Shown: piece after piece, positions 55,170 through 63,603 of the stretch
How positions within the stretch are numbered: the stretch's first letter is position 1
Layout: every line of letters begins with the position of its first letter
DNA from: an uncultured Sulfurovum sp.
Lineage (GTDB): Bacteria > Campylobacterota > Campylobacteria > Campylobacterales > Sulfurovaceae
Assembly (NCBI GenBank): GCA_902727895.1
Contig: CACVAP010000039.1
Coordinates: 1-64,000, forward strand
Reading direction: 5' to 3'
Length of the DNA: 64,000 nt
Notes under the pieces: generated by a model
Databases searched by the model: none
Seen by the model: only the letters and a program-made list of their open reading frames with translations
Told to the model about the DNA's origin: nothing
Made by a program: the position numbers and the translations under genes

Positions 55170-56642
55170 ATGGCAAAACTAGTAATCATGGGTGGTGGTG
55201 TTGCAGGACATACCACTGCAACATTTGCAAAAAAGTGGTTAGGTAACGGTCACGAAGTAGTGGTTGTAACTCCCAATTCACAATGGAACTGGATTCCCTC
55301 TAACATTTGGGTAGGTGTTGGACAAATGGAAAAATCAGAGGTTACTTTCCCATTGGCTCCAGTTTATGAAAAAGCTGGAATTGTTTACAAGCAAGCACTA
55401 GCGACTACTATTCATCCAGAAGGTAGAGAAGGTGATGATACACCATTCATCGTTATTAAGTCTACGGAAGAAGGTGCTAATGGTGAGACAGAAGAACTTA
55501 CTTATGATTACCTTGTTAATGCAACAGGACCAAAACTAAACTTTGATGCAACACCAGGACTTGGAAATGGTCAAGGTCAAATGGGAGATAAAACTGTTTC
55601 TGTTTGTACAGCTGAACATGCTGTTCATGCAAACGAAGAGTTAACTAAAGTTTTTGAAAAAGCAAAAGCTGGTGAAAGACAAAAAATTCTTGTAGGAACA
55701 GGTCATGGTACTTGTACTTGTCAAGGTGCTGCTTTTGAATACATCTTTAACATTGAACACGAAGCTAAAAAAGCTGGTGTAAGAGATATGTTAGACATCA
55801 AATGGATCTCAAATGAAGCATTCTTAGGTGACTTTGGTATGGGTGGATTACACATGAAAGTTGGTGGATACACTGTAAGTTCTAAAATCTTCGCTGAATC
55901 ACTGTATGCAGAAAGAGATGTTGAGTGGATTATTGGGGCGCATACTTCTAAAGTAGAAGAGGGAAAAATTGAGTATGAACTACTTGATGGCACAATGCAT
56001 GAAGAAGAGTTTGACTTTGCAATGCTTATTCCTCCTTTCTCTGGTGTTGGATTCAAAGCTTATGCAAAAGATGGTGCAGACATTACTGACAAACTTTTCA
56101 TGCCAAATGGATTTATGATAGTAGATGCAAAATACGATGCTGGTGCATACGAAAACTGGAAAGCATCTGACTGGCCTGAGACTTACCAAAACCCAAGTTT
56201 TGGAAACATCTTTGCAGCTGGTATTGCTTTTGCTCCTCCACATCTTATTTCTAAACCAATGACTTCTCCAAATGGAACAGCCATTAACCCTACTCCACCT
56301 AGAACAGGTATGCCTGCTGGAATCATCGGAAAAGCTGTTGCACACTCTGTTTGTGATATGATTAAAAAAGGTGATGATGTAGAGCTTCATAAAGCTTCTA
56401 TGGCTGAAATGGGTGCTGCTTGTGTTGCTTCTGCTGGTAAAGGTGTACTTAATGGTACTGCTGCAGCAATGACTGTTTACCCTGTTGTACCTGACTTTGA
56501 AAAATACCCAGGAACAGGACGTGACACAAAGTATACCTTTGGTGAGATTGGTCTTGCTGGACACTGGATTAAACATATTTTACACCACATGTTTATTTGG
56601 AAAGCAAAACTTAAGCCAGGTTGGACTTTAATTCCAGAATAA
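55170..56642 (+). CDS. Sulfide:quinone oxidoreductase-like flavoprotein
   Basis: Probable membrane-surface FAD enzyme oxidising sulfide (or a related thiol) and passing electrons to quinone. The 490-aa protein starts with the dinucleotide motif VIMGGGVAGHTTATFAKK. Redox cysteines are likely in SVCTAEHAV (about 149), GTGHGTCTCQGAAFEY (about 179-181, an unusual CTC) and GAACVASAGKG (about 415). FGNIFAAGIAFAPP (about 350) is the second FAD segment. HWIKHILHHMFIWKAKLKPGW is a C-terminal amphipathic membrane-binding helix (cited as HWIKHILHHMFIWKAK). The SQR subtype is not certain. Confidence 0.8.
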   Translation: MAKLVIMGGGVAGHTTATFAKKWLGNGHEVVVVTPNSQWNWIPSNIWVGVGQMEKSEVTFPLAPVYEKAGIVYKQALATTIHPEGREGDDTPFIVIKSTEEGANGETEELTYDYLVNATGPKLNFDATPGLGNGQGQMGDKTVSVCTAEHAVHANEELTKVFEKAKAGERQKILVGTGHGTCTCQGAAFEYIFNIEHEAKKAGVRDMLDIKWISNEAFLGDFGMGGLHMKVGGYTVSSKIFAESLYAERDVEWIIGAHTSKVEEGKIEYELLDGTMHEEEFDFAMLIPPFSGVGFKAYAKDGADITDKLFMPNGFMIVDAKYDAGAYENWKASDWPETYQNPSFGNIFAAGIAFAPPHLISKPMTSPNGTAINPTPPRTGMPAGIIGKAVAHSVCDMIKKGDDVELHKASMAEMGAACVASAGKGVLNGTAAAMTVYPVVPDFEKYPGTGRDTKYTFGEIGLAGHWIKHILHHMFIWKAKLKPGWTLIPE

Positions 56643-56686
56643 GCTCGAAACAATTCAAAAAACTAAAAAGAAACAAGGAGAACACA

Positions 56687-56848
56687 ATGGTAAAAGAAGA
56701 ATTAAACTTTGCAAAAAGCGATGACTTTAACTTAACAATGCTTCCAGGAAAATTTGCAAAAGCAATGAGAACCTGTAAAATCTGGCAACTCTTTAGATTT
56801 ATGGTAATTAACGTAAAGATGTTAATTGTCGTTTCTAAAAGTCACTAA
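56687..56848 (+). CDS. 53-aa protein between SQR and the pseudo-deformylase gene
   Basis: ATG at 56687 with AAGGAGAACACA directly upstream opens a 53-codon frame starting MVKEELNFAKSDDFNLTMLP. It is basic and amphipathic with a single cysteine (MRTCKIWQLFRF) and a short hydrophobic C-terminal stretch (FMVINVKMLIVV). The strong ribosome site, 44 bp after the SQR stop, argues for a true gene. No family is recognised; a small SQR partner or membrane anchor is possible. Confidence 0.6.
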   Translation: MVKEELNFAKSDDFNLTMLPGKFAKAMRTCKIWQLFRFMVINVKMLIVVSKSH

Positions 56849-56862
56849 GCCCTTTAGTAACT

Positions 56863-57666
56863 TTGATACAAGAGATCATAACCTATCCAGCCCAAACAGA
56901 TTTTGGGTTTGGAGGGACAGTACGTCACTTTGACGAGACACTAACCCAACTACTCACTGACCTAAAAGACACCATCACAGCAAACAACTTAGAAGGTCTT
57001 TCAGCTTATCAGATTAGCTCGCCCTTAACCGTAATGGTTGTAAAAAAAGACAATGAGTTTATTGAGATTATTAACCCTACTATCTTTACAAAAGAAGGTA
57101 AACTTCATCCTACTGAATCAACAGCCTACTTTCCAAATCTTACAGCAACAACAACACGTGCGCAAAAGATTAAAGTAATGTATGAAGACAGAGAAGGACA
57201 ACAGCAGTTCTTAACGGCTGAAGATGACTTAGCCATTCTTATTCAGAGAAAAATGGATTATCTTTTAGGTTCAACTTTCTTAGCCAGAATGTCAATCGAA
57301 GAAAAAGAACTTTTTGAAAATAAATTAACACAAAATACTAATAACATAACACTAGAATCATGCCCAACAAACTTAGTAGGTGACAAGCTTTTAAAAGGTA
57401 TTAAATATGGAGTTATTGGAGGAGTTATAGCACTTGGTACAAGTTTTTTCTTAGAAGGTTCTGCTTTAAACTTATTGAAGACTTTAGAGTATTCCCTACT
57501 AGCCATATTACTTCTAGCTACGGTAACTTACTTTTTCTACGCTCAATATGAAGGTAAAAAGTACAATCATTGTACCTCATGTCAGATAGCCAATGTCGCT
57601 GCTATGACACTTATTAAAACCATTCATATTATTGGTCTTTTTTTGTTGATTTACTTTTTACTATAA
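56863..57666 (+). CDS. Catalytically dead peptide-deformylase homologue fused to membrane helices
   Basis: Residues 1-143 follow the peptide deformylase (PDF) pattern: IQEIITYPAQ start, motif 1 LEGLSAYQIS (Gln50 kept), INPTIF, then motif 2 TESTAYFPN where EGCLS-P is expected, and motif 3 IQRKMDYLLGSTFLARM where QHE-DHL-G is expected. The metal ligands Cys, His and His are replaced by Thr87, Arg129 and Tyr133, and the catalytic Glu by Lys130. From about 170 to 267 are three hydrophobic segments plus a CTSC pair (about 237). TTG 56863 is the only plausible start, with a weak ribosome site. It is probably in the SQR operon. Confidence 0.7.
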   Translation: MIQEIITYPAQTDFGFGGTVRHFDETLTQLLTDLKDTITANNLEGLSAYQISSPLTVMVVKKDNEFIEIINPTIFTKEGKLHPTESTAYFPNLTATTTRAQKIKVMYEDREGQQQFLTAEDDLAILIQRKMDYLLGSTFLARMSIEEKELFENKLTQNTNNITLESCPTNLVGDKLLKGIKYGVIGGVIALGTSFFLEGSALNLLKTLEYSLLAILLLATVTYFFYAQYEGKKYNHCTSCQIANVAAMTLIKTIHIIGLFLLIYFLL

Positions 57667-57716
57667 AACGTTCAATAACCGAAATCAGCTTTAAAGCTAA
57701 CGCACCTTGAAACTGC

Positions 57717-57908
57717 TTATCGGTTCATTGACTTAGGACAAACCATATACCCATTCTTTAACACTTTACATCCCATATTACTAGCGTACTTCTGTAACTT
57801 ATCTATTTTTATACCTTCTTTTTTTAGCGTTACTGAAGAACTTTGAGTACTATTGGCACATCCATTAAAAATAAGAGCGAAGATAAAAACAAGAAAAACA
57901 TTAAACAT
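57717..57908 (-). CDS. Small lipoprotein (63 aa)
   Basis: MFNVFLVFIFALIFNGCANS shows a signal peptide with a lipobox-like end (FNGC), so the mature protein would be lipid-anchored at Cys17. The mature part has two more cysteines (MGCKVLKNGYMVC) likely to form a disulfide. No family is recognised. AAAGGTTTGTT precedes the ATG. Its stop lies inside an imperfect AACCGA/TCGGTT stem (57677-57725) shared with the end of the convergent gene. Confidence 0.65.
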   Translation of the reverse strand: MFNVFLVFIFALIFNGCANSTQSSSVTLKKEGIKIDKLQKYASNMGCKVLKNGYMVCPKSMNR

Positions 57909-58133
57909 AACAAACCTTTTTTAAAACTTAAAATATAGTTTTTTTAATACTTAAACTTAAATATTTAAAAAACTTAACATATTTTAAGCCTTAAATGTGT
58001 AATTTGCGTGGAAAAGTAGAGTTATAAGTATAAGTTTAAATAAATTATAAAATTAAAAATAAAAGATATTATAAAAAATACAAGATAAAACATCTTAATC
58101 ATAACTTTATAATATATATAAACAAAAATAGTT

Positions 58134-58355
58134 TTATTTTTCTTTTTGCTCTCTCTTCTTAGCTATCATCTCTTCTTGTTTCGCCTCTTTATCTGCTGCT
58201 GCTTTTAAATCATCTGGTGAATCAAAAAGCATTCCATCCATCATCTTTTTTTGATCATCAAAGTTTCCTTTTTTTGCTGATGCCACAAAGATTGTAATAA
58301 GTGTAAATGTTACCACTACCCCAACGATTAACTCTAACTGTAATACTTCATTCAT
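58134..58355 (-). CDS. ccoS: cbb3-type cytochrome oxidase assembly protein CcoS
   Basis: A 73-aa single-helix protein required for cofactor insertion into cbb3 oxidase. The helix (about 7-25, LELIVGVVVTFTLITIFVA) is followed by the family signature KKGNFDDQKKMMDGMLFD, here in the form GNFDDQ...MLFDSPDDL. The C-terminal tail is highly charged and longer than usual. It lies 26 bp downstream of ccoI on the same strand. Confidence 0.92.
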   Translation of the reverse strand: MNEVLQLELIVGVVVTFTLITIFVASAKKGNFDDQKKMMDGMLFDSPDDLKAAADKEAKQEEMIAKKREQKEK

Positions 58356-58381
58356 CTATTTTTTCCTTTACTTTTTAATGT

Positions 58382-60775
58382 TTACTTTTCATTTTTGATT
58401 CGCATGGAGTTCCCTACTACAAGCAGTGAACTTAAACTCATGGAGAGTGCTGCGACCAATGGCATAACATATCCTGCAATTGCCAATGGAATCGTTAAAA
58501 CATTGTAAACCAATGATATCATCAAATTTTGTTTAATAAACTTATAGGTACGACCTGAGATATTAAATGAATCCTTCACCCCTCTTAAAGAGTTATTCAT
58601 CACCACCACATCGGACATAGCAAGTGCCACATCAGCCCCTGAACCCATGGCAATGGCGATGTCAGCATGGGAAAGGGCTAAAGTGTCATTAATCCCATCA
58701 CCCACCATAACCACCGTTTCACCTTCATTTTTCAGTTTTTTAATTAACTCAGCTTTATCTATGGGTGACATTTCAAACATTACCTCATCTATACCTGCTT
58801 CACTTGCAACACGTCGAGCAACTTTTTCATGGTCACCTGTCGCCATGATAATTTTAATCTTATTAGATTGACAGTAGTCCACTAACTCAGCAACATCTTC
58901 TTTAATGCTATCTTCGAGTTCAAACGTAGCCAGTAATACATTATCAATGGCAAAATGATAAATAGTATACTCACTTGGCTCCACAGCGATATTTTGCGAT
59001 TGCATTAACTTAGCATTACCACCCAAAAGCTTTTTCTCTTGATAATAGGCTTCAATCCCTTGGGCTGAGATTTGTTCTATGTTCAAGAGTTCTTTATTGT
59101 CTATATCAATATGTTCTTGTAGCAGATGATTTTTAATCGCCCTACTCACAGGATGAGTGGAAGCATCTACCAACGCAAACAACAAGGCAAGGTTTTCAAC
59201 ACTTAAAACTTGACTTTGATGTTTAACAGTTAAGTCTCCCTTGGTAATGGTTCCTGTTTTATCCACAACAACAGCCGTAGCATTCGCAAAAGTCTCAATA
59301 AACTTTGCCTCTTTAAAGAGTAAACCTTTCTCTGTCGCCCATGAAATCCCTACCAAAGAAGCAATGGGTGTTGCCAAAGCCAAAGCACAAGGACAAGCAA
59401 TAACAATCACCGAGATGGTAATAATCAATGAAGTCTCAAAGTCACTAGAATAGAAATACCAGCCCACAAAAGTCATGAGTGCCAACAAAATAATGGTTAA
59501 AGAGAAGTGTTTAGAGAGTTTATTGGTCGTCTCTTCGATCTTAGGTTTAGAGGCTAAAGAGTCTTCTAAAAGATTCATCATGGTACTTAAAGTTGAATTG
59601 GCATAGTTCTTGGTGGCTTCATAACGCATGACCATACCATTGTTAATGGTTCCAGAAAAGACAAGGTCACCTTTTTGTTTTTCAACAGGCAAAGACTCTC
59701 CACTTAAAGAACTCTCATCAAAAGTAGCCAACTCTACAATGGACTTTCCATCAACCGAAGCTTTTTCACCATTTTTAACCTCTATAATGTCCCCTACTTC
59801 TATCTGATCCAACATCACAACTGATTTTCCACCCTCTCTAACCACAGTGGCTTCAAGTGGAATTTGATTTTTAATCTTGTCCATACTGTCCATGGCAGAC
59901 TTTTTCCCTAAGACTTCCAAATACTTCCCAACTAAGACAAACATAATAATCATAGCAACAGAGTCAAAATAACTTTGTCCTTCTGCTCCAAATAAAATGG
60001 TTAAAGAATATAGGTAAGTAAGTGTAGCCCCTCCAGAAACCAGTAAGTCCATGTTGATGATTTTATTTTTCAAACCAAAGAATGCGCCTTTAAAGAAGAC
60101 TTTTCCTGAATAAAACAGCACCATGGTCGCAAAAATAAACTCCACCACATGAATCATGTGTAAAACTTCAGGATCCATCCCTGAAAAATATCCAGCATAC
60201 TTAGCCACACCAATCATCATAATGTTCATGGTACCAAATATAGCAACCCCAACACGGGTGATGTAATCCCGTTTTGCTTCAACCGACTTTTCACTCGCCT
60301 CATTATGATCATAAGGGTAGGCGTTATACCCTACAGAGCGAATCTTATCAATAATACTCGAAAGTTTTACAACGTCTTCATCCCAAATAACTTTGGCTTT
60401 GTTATTTGAAAAGTTAATACTGGCTTCTAAGACCCCTTCTGTTTGGTTAATAACTTTTTCATTTAACCAAACACAAGCTGCACAGTGAATTCCTTCTATA
60501 ACTAAATCCACTCTTGAGAAGCCATTTTCATCTGTTTTAATGTAACGCTGTTTAAAACTCTCTAAGTCAAAGTTACCCGTATCATTTTGACTTTCTATAG
60601 GAGGGGCTATGGTGGCATTACGCATTTTGTCATAAAAATCATCTAACCCATCTTCTTTTAAGAGATGGTAAACACCTTGACATCCATTACAACAAAAATA
60701 AAGTTCTGGTTCCTCTGTTATCATCACAGACTTATCAAATTCTAGTTGGCAATGTGAACATTTTACATTAGACAA
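58382..60775 (-). CDS. ccoI: Copper-transporting P1B-type ATPase (CcoI-like)
   Basis: Exports copper for cbb3 oxidase assembly. The 797-aa protein begins with a zinc-finger-like pair CSHCQLEF and FCCNGCQGVYHLL (DUF2318/FixI-type), then an HMA-like domain with GIHCAACVWL (about 93). Eight TM helices follow with the ion site ACPCALALATP (about 450). The P-domain has DKTGTITKG (about 505), the N-domain has THPVSRAI and the hinge is MVGDGINDTLALSHADIAIAMG (cited as GDGINDTLALS). CcoI rather than a detoxifying pump is inferred from the N-terminal CxxC region and the ccoS and ccoG neighbours. Confidence 0.92.
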   Translation of the reverse strand: MSNVKCSHCQLEFDKSVMITEEPELYFCCNGCQGVYHLLKEDGLDDFYDKMRNATIAPPIESQNDTGNFDLESFKQRYIKTDENGFSRVDLVIEGIHCAACVWLNEKVINQTEGVLEASINFSNNKAKVIWDEDVVKLSSIIDKIRSVGYNAYPYDHNEASEKSVEAKRDYITRVGVAIFGTMNIMMIGVAKYAGYFSGMDPEVLHMIHVVEFIFATMVLFYSGKVFFKGAFFGLKNKIINMDLLVSGGATLTYLYSLTILFGAEGQSYFDSVAMIIMFVLVGKYLEVLGKKSAMDSMDKIKNQIPLEATVVREGGKSVVMLDQIEVGDIIEVKNGEKASVDGKSIVELATFDESSLSGESLPVEKQKGDLVFSGTINNGMVMRYEATKNYANSTLSTMMNLLEDSLASKPKIEETTNKLSKHFSLTIILLALMTFVGWYFYSSDFETSLIITISVIVIACPCALALATPIASLVGISWATEKGLLFKEAKFIETFANATAVVVDKTGTITKGDLTVKHQSQVLSVENLALLFALVDASTHPVSRAIKNHLLQEHIDIDNKELLNIEQISAQGIEAYYQEKKLLGGNAKLMQSQNIAVEPSEYTIYHFAIDNVLLATFELEDSIKEDVAELVDYCQSNKIKIIMATGDHEKVARRVASEAGIDEVMFEMSPIDKAELIKKLKNEGETVVMVGDGINDTLALSHADIAIAMGSGADVALAMSDVVVMNNSLRGVKDSFNISGRTYKFIKQNLMISLVYNVLTIPLAIAGYVMPLVAALSMSLSSLLVVGNSMRIKNEK

Positions 60776-60851
60776 ATCAATCTCCTTTAATAATTTTAAA
60801 TTATGTTAATTATAATTTAAAGATATAAGTGAAACTATAGCTCTTTTTGTC

Positions 60852-60857
60852 TATAAT
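60852..60857 (+). promoter_or_regulatory. Predicted -10 box of ccoG
   Basis: TATAAT in GTCTATAATCTAAAT, 33 bp upstream of the GTG start, inside the 114-bp divergent region between ccoI and ccoG. No FNR-like palindrome was seen in this region. Confidence 0.5.
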
Positions 60858-60889
60858 CTAAATAATTATAGCAAAATAAAGGATGAAGC

Positions 60890-62347
60890 GTGGAAAATCA
60901 AGAACTTCAAAATGAAGAAACTGAACAACAGAATGCTCAAGCTACAAAAATAAAAAAAGAAAAGCCTAAAAAGCTCGAACCAAAACTCCCCTTTAGAATT
61001 AAACGTTATTACGTATACATATTAATAACCATATTCTCATTGAGTTTACCATTTATTACTTTTGGTGGAAACCATATTTTTCTACTCTCTTTTGACAAAC
61101 AACAACTACACCTAATGGGTACGTTATTTGACATGCAAGAGCTTTACATGATGCCATTTGTACTAATGTTACTCTTTATTGGTATTTTTGCAGCTACCTC
61201 TGTTGGTGGTCGTGTGTTTTGTGGTTGGGCTTGTCCTCAAACCATCTTTAGAGTTATCTACCGTGACCTTATAGAAACAAAACTCCTTGGTATGAGAAAG
61301 AAAATCTCTAACAAGCAAAAAGAACCAGACTATACAACTAAAGAGAATGCAAGTAAACGTCTTCTTGCTATTTTAATTTGGACAACCTTAGCATTTATAG
61401 CTGCTGCGAACTTTACATGGTTCTTTGTACCACCTGAAGACTTTTTTAACTACATCATGTCACCTGATGAACACCCTGTTCTTATGGGTCTGATTCTTGG
61501 AATTGTTGCATTCCTTGTTTATGATGTTGTGTTCTTAAAAGAAGACTGGTGTGCATACATCTGTCCTTATTCTCGTATACAGTCTGTTCTTTACGATGAA
61601 AATACACTTCAAGCCATTTACAACCCAGTAAGAGGTGGTAAGATTTATGATGAGAAAAAAGAGAAGTTGGTCTTTAAACAAAAAGATTTAGCTGAAGAAG
61701 AAAACGAATGTACAACTTGTGAAAAATGTGTAACGGTTTGTCCAACACATATTGACATTAGAAAAGGTTTACAACTAGAATGTATTAACTGTTTAGAATG
61801 TGTTGATGCCTGTACTACCGTTATGGGTAAACTGGGTAAAGACTCTCTTGTTAAATGGTCAAGTAATGCCACAGCTTATGAGGGTAAAGAAACGAAGATG
61901 TTAAGACCAGTTAGTTATATGTATGCTGGTGCTTTAGCGCTTATTGTTGCCATGCTGATTATAATGAGTGGTGAAAAAGAATACATGATTTTAGACATTA
62001 ACAAAGGTAATAGACTCTATAAAGTAGAAAATACAACCGTAAGTAATGACTACCTAATGTTCTTTAAAAACACTGAACCAAACAACCATACCTATAAGAT
62101 GGAAGTAGTTGGACAGTATGCTGGTAAAATCGAAATTAAAAGATTTAAACAAGCAAGCGTAAAATCTGGACAAGGTACAAAAGAAGTATTGATTCTTTCT
62201 ACAACTAAAAACCTAAGTAAAGATGCAAGTAAAGATTCTGTGTTAAAAGTGCAACTTAATGCCTACTCAACAACTGAACCTGAACGTGTAAAATTACTCA
62301 AAGAACTCTCGTTTATCTATCCTAGTGAAGCGAAGCTAAAACAATAA
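60890..62347 (+). CDS. ccoG: cbb3 oxidase accessory ferredoxin-type protein CcoG (RdxA/FixG)
   Basis: Membrane-bound Fe-S protein that reduces Cu(II) for cbb3 assembly. The 485-aa protein has about five TM helices, an N-terminal FCGWACPQTIFR segment (about 108) and a double ferredoxin motif CTTCEKCVTVCP and CINCLECVDACT (about 275-310). A C-terminal Ig-like FixG domain follows from about 365. The GTG start is preceded by AAAGGATGAAGC. It is divergent from ccoI-ccoS. Confidence 0.93.
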   Translation: MENQELQNEETEQQNAQATKIKKEKPKKLEPKLPFRIKRYYVYILITIFSLSLPFITFGGNHIFLLSFDKQQLHLMGTLFDMQELYMMPFVLMLLFIGIFAATSVGGRVFCGWACPQTIFRVIYRDLIETKLLGMRKKISNKQKEPDYTTKENASKRLLAILIWTTLAFIAAANFTWFFVPPEDFFNYIMSPDEHPVLMGLILGIVAFLVYDVVFLKEDWCAYICPYSRIQSVLYDENTLQAIYNPVRGGKIYDEKKEKLVFKQKDLAEEENECTTCEKCVTVCPTHIDIRKGLQLECINCLECVDACTTVMGKLGKDSLVKWSSNATAYEGKETKMLRPVSYMYAGALALIVAMLIIMSGEKEYMILDINKGNRLYKVENTTVSNDYLMFFKNTEPNNHTYKMEVVGQYAGKIEIKRFKQASVKSGQGTKEVLILSTTKNLSKDASKDSVLKVQLNAYSTTEPERVKLLKELSFIYPSEAKLKQ

Positions 62348-62368
62348 TCTTTGTAATTTCTTAAATTT

Positions 62369-62408
62369 AAGATATAATATTAGTATGAAAAATCTAATAT
62401 TATATCTT
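62369..62408. promoter_or_regulatory. 15-bp perfect inverted repeat around the NlpC/P60 start codon
   Basis: AAGATATAATATTAG (62369-62383) pairs with CTAATATTATATCTT (62394-62408). The 10-nt loop contains the ATG at 62385-62387. TATAAT at 62373-62378 is also a good -10 box and would start transcription at or near the ATG. The same -10 occurs on the minus strand in the other arm. No ribosome site precedes the ATG. It may drive a leaderless mRNA, bind a regulator, or both. Confidence 0.6.
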
Positions 62409-63038
62409 ATCATCTGTACCTCTTTTTCTCTTGCAACTTCCAATAACAATATTTTTATCATTAAAGACAAAGATGGAAAAGTACTTAAAGGTAAACGTAT
62501 CACCCACAACAAAAACTACGACAAACTCCTTGCTGAACAAGCAGCACTCTTAAAAGAACTCGCACGTAACAAACTTTTAGCTGAACAAAACAGTATCCTC
62601 AATGACTTAGACAAACTCGAAAGTAAACGTAGTAACCTAGCCAAATCTGCTATAGACTATAACAAAGAAAATATTTTAACCAATGCTAAAAAGCACTTAG
62701 GTGGTAAGTATGTTTGGGGTGGAACTCACCCTAAAGGTTTTGACTGTTCAGGATACATGCAATACATCTATAAAAAAGAGGGTGTAAGTATTCCACGTAC
62801 AGCCAATGCACAGTCAAAAGTAGGAAAAGAAGTAAGCCGTTTCAGTCTTAAAAAAGGTGACCTACTTTTCTTTTTAACTGATAAATCAAGAAATATGCCT
62901 GTAACTCATGTAGGTATGTACATTGGCGATGGAAACTTTATTCATGCTGCTTCCAAAAAGAAGGGTATTATTATTACCTCACTTGATGACAGTAGATACA
63001 GTTTATTATTTGTAAAGGCAACGAGAGTTATTAAATAA
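62385..63038 (+). CDS. NlpC/P60-family cell-wall endopeptidase
   Basis: A secreted cysteine peptidase cutting peptidoglycan stem peptides. The 217-aa protein has a signal peptide (LILYLIICTSFSLATS), a short coiled region (about 40-90, KLLAEQAALLKELARNKLL) and the catalytic domain from about 100. Catalytic residues are GFDCSGYMQYIY (Cys), VTHVGMYIGDGNFIHA (His and third residue). Motif KGDLLFF precedes them. It follows ccoG by 37 bp but has its own unusual start region. Confidence 0.88.
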   Translation: MKNLILYLIICTSFSLATSNNNIFIIKDKDGKVLKGKRITHNKNYDKLLAEQAALLKELARNKLLAEQNSILNDLDKLESKRSNLAKSAIDYNKENILTNAKKHLGGKYVWGGTHPKGFDCSGYMQYIYKKEGVSIPRTANAQSKVGKEVSRFSLKKGDLLFFLTDKSRNMPVTHVGMYIGDGNFIHAASKKKGIIITSLDDSRYSLLFVKATRVIK

Positions 63039-63084
63039 TATCAAATAAAAACGATATAATTCTGCTCAAATTTAAAGGACAAAT

Positions 63085-63558
63085 ATGAAACTAAAAAACA
63101 TTGTAGTACTTAGCTTACTTCTCTCTGTATTAAGCTTTGCACAGGAAAGTAATACTTCTAAAGAAGTAGACGTAAAAAAACAAACAGTTGTATTTGACTG
63201 TTCAAGTGGAGATACAAAGTTTATAGCTTCAAGACTGTGGTTAATTGACATTACCCTTCAAGAGTACATAGATAAAAAGATTCCTTATGATGCAGTACTT
63301 ACCATTCACTCAGGATGTACCAGCATTGTTTCAACAAAAGTACCTAAAGAAGATAAAGCTATGGCGAAAGTAGCAAAGATGCTTAACAAAATATCAAAGC
63401 ATGAAAACTTATCCATTGAAGCATGTCAAATTGCTGTTGATAGATTTAAGATTAAGCATGATGACTTATATCCATTTATGAAACTTGTGCCTAACTCAAT
63501 TACAAGAGTAATTGCCCTTCAGAATGATGGTTATGCTTTCATACCATTTTCTAAATAG
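63085..63558 (+). CDS. Periplasmic DsrE/DsrF-family protein
   Basis: A 157-aa secreted protein with a signal peptide (KKNIVVLSLLLSVLSFAQ-like, cleavage near residue 20) and one DsrE-like domain. LVPNSITRVIALQNDGYAFI near the C-terminus (cited as VPNSITRVIALQNDGYAFI) and LSIEACQIAVDRFKI match DsrE proteins, which carry a sulfur-relay or peptide-binding fold. Three cysteines (FDCSSGD, SGCTSIV, EACQIA) could bind sulfur. Family members outside DsrEFH are of unknown function. It lies 46 bp after the NlpC gene with AAAGGACAAAT before the ATG. Confidence 0.75.
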   Translation: MKLKNIVVLSLLLSVLSFAQESNTSKEVDVKKQTVVFDCSSGDTKFIASRLWLIDITLQEYIDKKIPYDAVLTIHSGCTSIVSTKVPKEDKAMAKVAKMLNKISKHENLSIEACQIAVDRFKIKHDDLYPFMKLVPNSITRVIALQNDGYAFIPFSK

Positions 63559-63570
63559 ACCTTAGAAAAA

Positions 63571-63596
63571 AGTCTAGTAAGTTAAATTACTAGACT
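63571..63596. terminator. Bidirectional terminator between the DsrE-like gene and ddl
   Basis: AGTCTAGTAA (63571-63580) pairs with TTACTAGACT (63587-63596), a perfect 10-bp stem with loop GTTAAA. The run of A before it (63565-63570) is a T-run for the minus-strand gene, making it a good intrinsic terminator for ddl. Confidence 0.75.
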
Positions 63597-63603
63597 AACT
63601 CCC

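Noticed and set aside
55980-56576. Long open frame antisense to the SQR-like gene
   Set aside because: It is a Cys/Ser/Arg-rich shadow of a high-confidence gene with no ribosome site or family resemblance.
58382-60775. P-type ATPase as a general copper-resistance pump (CopA)
   Set aside because: The N-terminal CxxC pair before the HMA domain and the adjacent ccoS and ccoG genes point to the cbb3-assembly form, CcoI.
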